Made by a program: the position numbers and the translations under genes. Shown in pieces: positions 5,546-8,330 of a stretch of DNA of 8,330 bases. The stretch spans positions 1 to 8,330 of the forward strand of contig JALNXR010000079.1 of NCBI GenBank assembly GCA_023230265.1. The letters are read 5' to 3'. The stretch comes from Bacteroidales bacterium. GTDB taxonomy: Bacteria > Bacteroidota > Bacteroidia > Bacteroidales > UBA932. The stretch's first letter is position 1; every line of letters begins with the position of its first letter. The notes under the pieces are model-generated. The model was not told the DNA's origin, did no database searches, and saw only the letters and a list, made by a program, of their open reading frames with translations.

Positions 5546-7051
5546 ATGAGTTTTAGAACAAAGCTAAAGAAATACAGCGATAAGTTTGTAGTGATGTCAT
5601 GGAATTCAGATATAGACAAAAAATATAACTCTGAAAATATCTGTGACTTACTCCGTAACCATGATGATTTCGCAAGATATTGTGGTGTTTGTATATTCAA
5701 ACCTAATGATCTCAATAACTTAAAATTTTTTTATAAACTAATTAACGATAATCAAGAAATTATAAGATATGCAGTAACGTGTAAATTGGCTGACATTAAA
5801 AACAATAAATCAGTTAAGATCTTAATTGAAAAAGCACTAAATGACGACTGTCGCTATGTTCAAACTGCTGCACTTAGATCATTAAGGAAGATTGGAGATG
5901 AAAGTGTTGTTGAAAAGGTTTACCCATTGTTATCAAACAAATGGCATAACGTCAGATTGGAAGCAGCAAAAGCCCTTTACTTTTTGGACAAAGATGAATC
6001 GATTGAATATATCCTTGATTTGTTGAACGATAAAAGCAAAATGAATCGTTTGGCAGGAATAAAATTTATAAGAGATCACTTGAAAGATTTCGATATCTAT
6101 GCTGTTGGACCACTTCAGGCAGTAGAAAAAAATGATCGAATAAATGATGTTAGAAAAGAAGCAGGTAAAATAAAGCGAGATTTATTGGATATGGTCAGGG
6201 TAGACAATGTCTGGAATAAAATTATTAGTTCAGAATATGACCAATCTTTTTCTATTGTAGCTTCTATTTCAGACATAGATGATGCAAAAGCCACTGAAAT
6301 TTTAAGCAAGGTGCTTGAATTTCCATTTGTTATGGAAAAAGAGTTTGATTTTGAAGAAGAAGAAGAGATAAAAAGTGTAGCCATTGATTTTTTCATGAAA
6401 AAATATCAAAATACCGGAGACAGATCTTTTCTGGATGAACTTTTTAGCACATTATTAAACAATTACAATAATTCCATTTTATTAGATCATATAGTTTCTG
6501 TTTTATCTATGTGCGGATTAGATGATGTGCTTAAAAAAGCGGAATTTTTGCTTTTAGAAAATCTTGATTATGAAGATTACGCTAATTTGCTCAAAATAAT
6601 AATCTCCATCGGGGGAGATGCAGCAATAGATGTATTAAATGATTTTTTTGAGCAATATTCCGATGATTTTTGCCATACACAAGACATCTTTTTTTACGAC
6701 GACGAAGCTAATGAGTTATTCGATTTATTGTCCAACTCAAAAAATGCAAAAGCACACAAATTATTGGCTAATTTTCTCGAATCTGAATTTTATGAATTCT
6801 TAGATGTCGGACTAAAGAAAAAATGTATTATTGCCGCTGGCACTGCCAAGGCTGCAAAAGCCATAAATAATCTTTCTGATATTTTGCTGAATAAGGATGA
6901 AGACATGAGTATACGACGAAAAGCTGCTCAGGCCTTAGGGGCAATTGGCACAAAAAGAGCATCGGCAGCTTTAAATAAGGTTGGAAATGATGATTATGCA
7001 AGCAATCATTTAAAGAAAGTTGCAAAATCACTAAGGAGCAAAATAAAATGA
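5546..7051 (+). CDS. HEAT-repeat protein (integron cassette 5, first gene)
   Basis: A 501-residue acidic, soluble protein. The start is ATG 5546, 38 bp after the cassette boundary, with a weak GGGG (5535-5538) as ribosome-binding site. Residues about 57-180 form at least four HEAT-type helical pairs; clear units include VQTAALRSLRKIGDESVVEK (105-124) and VRLEAAKALYFLDKDESIEY (136-155). A further pair near the C-terminus includes IRRKAAQALGAIGTKRASAA (456-475). The middle (220-420) is helical but irregular, with an acidic run at 267-275. HEAT solenoids are protein- or nucleic-acid-binding scaffolds; no catalytic domain is seen. The stop codon overlaps the next gene's ATG (ATGA, 7048-7051), so the two are probably translationally coupled and their products may act together. 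The N-terminal 50 residues resemble nothing I know. Confidence 0.85.
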   Translation: MSFRTKLKKYSDKFVVMSWNSDIDKKYNSENICDLLRNHDDFARYCGVCIFKPNDLNNLKFFYKLINDNQEIIRYAVTCKLADIKNNKSVKILIEKALNDDCRYVQTAALRSLRKIGDESVVEKVYPLLSNKWHNVRLEAAKALYFLDKDESIEYILDLLNDKSKMNRLAGIKFIRDHLKDFDIYAVGPLQAVEKNDRINDVRKEAGKIKRDLLDMVRVDNVWNKIISSEYDQSFSIVASISDIDDAKATEILSKVLEFPFVMEKEFDFEEEEEIKSVAIDFFMKKYQNTGDRSFLDELFSTLLNNYNNSILLDHIVSVLSMCGLDDVLKKAEFLLLENLDYEDYANLLKIIISIGGDAAIDVLNDFFEQYSDDFCHTQDIFFYDDEANELFDLLSNSKNAKAHKLLANFLESEFYEFLDVGLKKKCIIAAGTAKAAKAINNLSDILLNKDEDMSIRRKAAQALGAIGTKRASAALNKVGNDDYASNHLKKVAKSLRSKIK

Positions 7052-7284
7052 TAAAAAAGAAGCATAAAGTTACAGCAACAATGGTAAGTCACGAATTGAC
7101 AAAAGCAGGGAGCGGTATAGAACTTAACGTTTTTAGCAATAATTCAAAACTTGGGACACTTTTAGTCGGACAGGGTTCAATGCAGTGGACACCGGCCAAG
7201 AAACAAAGCAGCAAGAGGATAGATTGGACGACATTCGCTCAAAAGATGGCTGATGAAGAATATACAGGTTGGATAACCGTTTAA
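7048..7284 (+). CDS. Small basic protein coupled to the HEAT-repeat gene (integron cassette 5, second gene)
   Basis: A 78-residue protein starting at ATG 7048 inside the stop of the HEAT-repeat gene, with AAGGAG at 7033-7038, 9 nt away. The sequence begins IKKKHKV, followed by alternating polar and hydrophobic stretches likely to be beta strands (IELNVFSN, LGTLLVGQGSMQWTP, residues about 24-50), a basic patch KKQSSKR (51-57) and a short helix WTTFAQKMADEEYTG (60-74). A small barrel-like fold is plausible, but I cannot name a family. The tight overlap implies co-translation with the HEAT protein and perhaps a physical partnership, for instance adaptor, inhibitor or nucleic-acid-binding subunit. 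It is followed by 90 bp of AT-rich spacer before a possible attC. Confidence 0.72.
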   Translation: MIKKKHKVTATMVSHELTKAGSGIELNVFSNNSKLGTLLVGQGSMQWTPAKKQSSKRIDWTTFAQKMADEEYTGWITV

Positions 7285-7342
7285 TGACTAATAATATTTT
7301 TCAAAATTGTGCATAGCAAAAATAAAAAATATCGGGATAGGA

Positions 7343-7454
7343 CTCCCCATTACTGAGGAGCCCTCCAAGTTTTCACATAACACAACACAAATTGCGCTAA
7401 CTGCGGGGTTTGTTGGTTTAGTTAAATTAAAAAAGGCCTTTAAAAGGAGGGCTC
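7343..7454 (+). promoter_or_regulatory. Possible Shine-Dalgarno sequestering leader of the 7456 gene
   Basis: GAGCCCTCC at 7358-7366 is the perfect 9-nt complement of GGAGGGCTC at 7446-7454, which contains the ribosome-binding site of the membrane protein gene. A competing short stem, CTCC (7343-7346) with GGAG (7357-7360), uses part of the same upstream strand, so the two pairings exclude each other. That is the layout of a translational switch. It is seen only as base complementarity, and the upstream strand is on the other side of the putative attC boundary. Confidence 0.33.
7375..7427 (+). repeat. Possible attC site 5 (about 53 bp, low GC)
   Basis: ACATAAC (7375-7381) and GTTAAAT (7421-7427, an exact GTTRRRY) bound arms ACAACACAAATTGCGC and GCGGGGTTTGTTGGTTTA, which pair with bulges around a short loop (TAACT). 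It is shorter and weaker than the other four and could be degenerate, or an unrelated inverted repeat. Confidence 0.43.
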
Positions 7455-7455
7455 G

Positions 7456-7764
7456 ATGGTAATTTTTATTATTCTTTTAATCATATTCTTGTTGTTATTT
7501 GGTACCGTGCTTTCAGTAGCCTTCGCCAAAAGAAGCATGCCTGGCGACAGGGCTCCAATTTACTATAATGAAACATTTCTACAGTTAATAAATTTGCTTT
7601 TGATACCAATGGTTATTATTTTCATTGTCTTACTAATAATGAACTGGAAAATTACATTAACAGTTGCTTTTATTGCGTGGATATTTGGAGGAAACATTCT
7701 TAAAAAAATTTCTGAGTACATTATAGTATGGCCTTTATATAAGTTACTTATCAAAGAAAAGTAA
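7456..7764 (+). CDS. Small three-helix membrane protein of unknown function
   Basis: A 102-residue hydrophobic protein starting at ATG 7456 with a strong AAGGAGG (7444-7450), 5 nt away. Three membrane segments are evident: residues 2-22, about 42-63 and about 66-84, separated by a polar loop (residues 25-40, KRSMPGDRAPIYYNET) and a very short turn, ending in a basic tail (LYKLLIKEK). By the positive-inside rule the first loop and the C-terminus are likely cytoplasmic or in conflict, so topology is uncertain. I recognise no family. If attC site 5 is real this is the gene of a sixth cassette, but no attC follows it. Its ribosome-binding site may be masked by upstream complementarity (7358-7366). 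Confidence 0.72.
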   Translation: MVIFIILLIIFLLLFGTVLSVAFAKRSMPGDRAPIYYNETFLQLINLLLIPMVIIFIVLLIMNWKITLTVAFIAWIFGGNILKKISEYIIVWPLYKLLIKEK

Positions 7765-7765
7765 G

Positions 7766-7799
7766 AAAGGGGTCTGCTCTTGACCTTTATCAGTGATAA
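7766..7799. repeat. REP/IS-like terminus with palindrome
   Basis: GGGGTCTGCTCTTGACC within AAAGG...CCTTT arms is followed by the perfect palindrome TTATCAGTGATAA (7787-7799). Sequences of the type AGGGGTCTGCTCTTGACATTT are, from memory, common at ends of REP-associated (Y1-type) transposase units in several proteobacterial and Desulfobacterota genomes. No transposase gene is attached here, so this would be a stranded end. Confidence 0.4.
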
Positions 7800-7886
7800 T
7801 GAAAAGGAGGGGGTGTTGAAATTGCGTGTTTCCTTTTTTTTAACTCTCTGCTTTTCCGATTATTTCCCTTAAAATCCCCGATTTCA

Positions 7887-7949
7887 GATACCTGCTATAC
7901 ATCCCAAGTTAACCCCTACCCTGACCTCCCGTAATATCCATTTCATATC
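7887..7949 (+). repeat. Diverged 62-bp repeat, copy B (right of the array)
   Basis: It begins GATACCTGCTAT (7887-7898) and ends CATTTCATATC (7939-7949), exactly as copy A at 1058-1119, with an imperfectly conserved middle sharing blocks such as the complement of TCAGG. Same orientation as copy A. It overlaps the last codons of the TnpB-like fragment on the opposite strand. Confidence 0.5.
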
Positions 7950-8048
7950 ACAGCTTTTAAATTCTCCATGCGTATTCCGATGTAATTATCCGCTTTTTCC
8001 TTCACCATCCTCTGTACGCTGTGGTGATTTTTCACTTTTCGGACGTTA
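7943..8048 (-). pseudogene. TnpB (IS605/IS1341 OrfB)-like relic
   Basis: On the minus strand the frame reads RNVRKVKNHHSVQRMVKEKA followed by DNYIGIRMENLKAVI and a stop (7943-7945). The pattern of basic residues, H, a helix with IV/MV-x-KA and then hydrophobics before MENLK-x-I matches the segment around the second RuvC catalytic acid of TnpB proteins (the family's I-V-x-E-[DN]-L-x-x-I). The rest, including the zinc-finger part and the third catalytic Asp, is missing. Upstream the frame runs into low-complexity, REP-like sequence. It would be a decayed insertion-sequence fragment; the call rests on one motif. Confidence 0.36.
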
Positions 8049-8154
8049 CGAAATATTCCCCCCCTCCCCTGCCTCTGCGTTCTTTTCGCCTCGAGCAAAG
8101 CGGGCGGTGAAGCTTCTTTTTTTGCGGTTCACATCTGGAGGGCTTTCATTTATT

Positions 8155-8211
8155 CCCTTAAATGTCCAACTTTAATGAGTCGCCCGGCAAAGCCGGGGGT
8201 TTACCTAAGGG
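8155..8211. repeat. Nested hairpin element
   Basis: The outer arms are CCCTTA (8155-8160) and TAAGGG (8206-8211); the inner stem is CCCGGC-AAA-GCCGGG (8183-8197). The inner stem is strong but no T-run follows on either strand, so it is more likely a REP-like or processed RNA element than a classical terminator. It ends 10 bp before the promoter of the next gene. Confidence 0.45.
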
Positions 8212-8221
8212 CAAATTAAAT

Positions 8222-8250
8222 TTGACATATTTTTAATTGATTGGTAAAAA
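8222..8250 (+). promoter_or_regulatory. Sigma-70-like promoter of the 8271 gene
   Basis: A perfect TTGACA (8222-8227) lies 17 bp before TAAAAA (8245-8250, 4/6 match to TATAAT), about 20 bp upstream of the start codon. The very short leader implies transcription begins just before the ribosome-binding site. Confidence 0.45.
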
Positions 8251-8270
8251 AGCAGAAAAGGATTTAAACG

Positions 8271-8330
8271 ATGAAAAAAGAATTCACCATTATCACCATT
8301 ATTATTTGCGTAGTCGGTATAATTATCGGC
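8271..8330 (+). CDS. Start of an exported or membrane protein (partial)
   Basis: Twenty codons from ATG 8271 to the window edge. AAGGA lies at 8258-8262, 8 nt before the start. The residues, MKKEFTIITIIICVVGIIIG, show a short basic head and a long hydrophobic run, as in a signal peptide, signal anchor or first transmembrane helix. No family can be assigned from this length. It has its own promoter and lies outside the cassette array. Confidence 0.6.
   Translation, partial: MKKEFTIITIIICVVGIIIG

Larger units (their letters stand above)
7765..8270. other. Region without an intact gene, right flank
   Basis: This stretch holds no full-length open frame. It contains the REP/IS-like end at 7766-7799, repeat copy B (7887-7949), a minus-strand TnpB-like fragment, a run of seven C near 8060, a nested hairpin (8155-8211) and a promoter near 8222. 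A 19-codon frame beginning TTG at about 7815 has a good AGGAGG upstream but no protein-like features and is not called. Confidence 0.5.

Noticed and set aside
8183..8197. CCCGGC-AAA-GCCGGG as a terminator
   Set aside because: No T-run on either side, and the outer CCCTTA/TAAGGG arms suggest a larger repeat element instead.
1..8330. CRISPR array, tRNA or rRNA genes
   Set aside because: No regularly spaced repeats, no tRNA cloverleaf and no rRNA-like conserved blocks were seen.

Overview
The window is a bacterial accessory region. Its core, about 1535-7427, reads as an integron gene-cassette array. Five genes or gene pairs lie head to tail on the + strand, and each is closed by an imperfect inverted repeat with the layout of an attC recombination site (an RYYYAAC-like box on the left, GTTRRRY on the right). 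No integron integrase gene is visible, so within this window it is a cluster of attC sites lacking an integrase. The attC sites differ in length (about 53 to 126 bp) and sequence, which suggests cassettes gathered from different sources. The host cannot be named. Shine-Dalgarno starts and ordinary bacterial code use are clear, cassette bodies are AT-rich and attC stems GC-rich. A REP/IS-like end near 7766 would fit a proteobacterium or Desulfobacterota-type genome, but that is only an impression.

Left flank (1-1554): mostly degraded sequence. It holds the cut-off end of a MarR-like winged-helix gene (2-139), a convincing small ribbon-helix-helix gene with an inverted repeat in front of it (613-843), a short relic resembling the C-terminus of DUF3800 proteins (1135-1269), and then a possible promoter and attI-like segment leading into the first cassette.

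Array (1535-7427): cassette 1 carries a DUF2971 protein; cassette 2 a secreted 168-residue helical protein of unknown function; cassette 3 a DUF4238 protein; cassette 4 a two-transmembrane protein with a C-terminal Mrr-like PD-(D/E)XK nuclease domain; cassette 5 a two-gene unit, a 501-residue HEAT-repeat protein overlapping by 4 bp a 78-residue basic protein. None of the five has an assigned pathway. The membrane-tethered nuclease, and the known enrichment of anti-phage genes in integron cassettes, make defence a reasonable but unproven hypothesis. Nothing shows that the cassettes work as one system; being neighbours in an integron does not imply it.

Right flank (7428-8330): a three-helix membrane protein (7456-7764) whose ribosome-binding site is perfectly complementary over 9 nt to a segment upstream, a possible translational switch. 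It is followed by a REP/IS-like terminus, a minus-strand fragment resembling the catalytic-core segment of TnpB, a diverged second copy of a 62-bp element also present at 1058-1119 (so the two copies flank the array), a nested hairpin, and a promoter with the first 20 codons of another membrane or exported protein running off the end.
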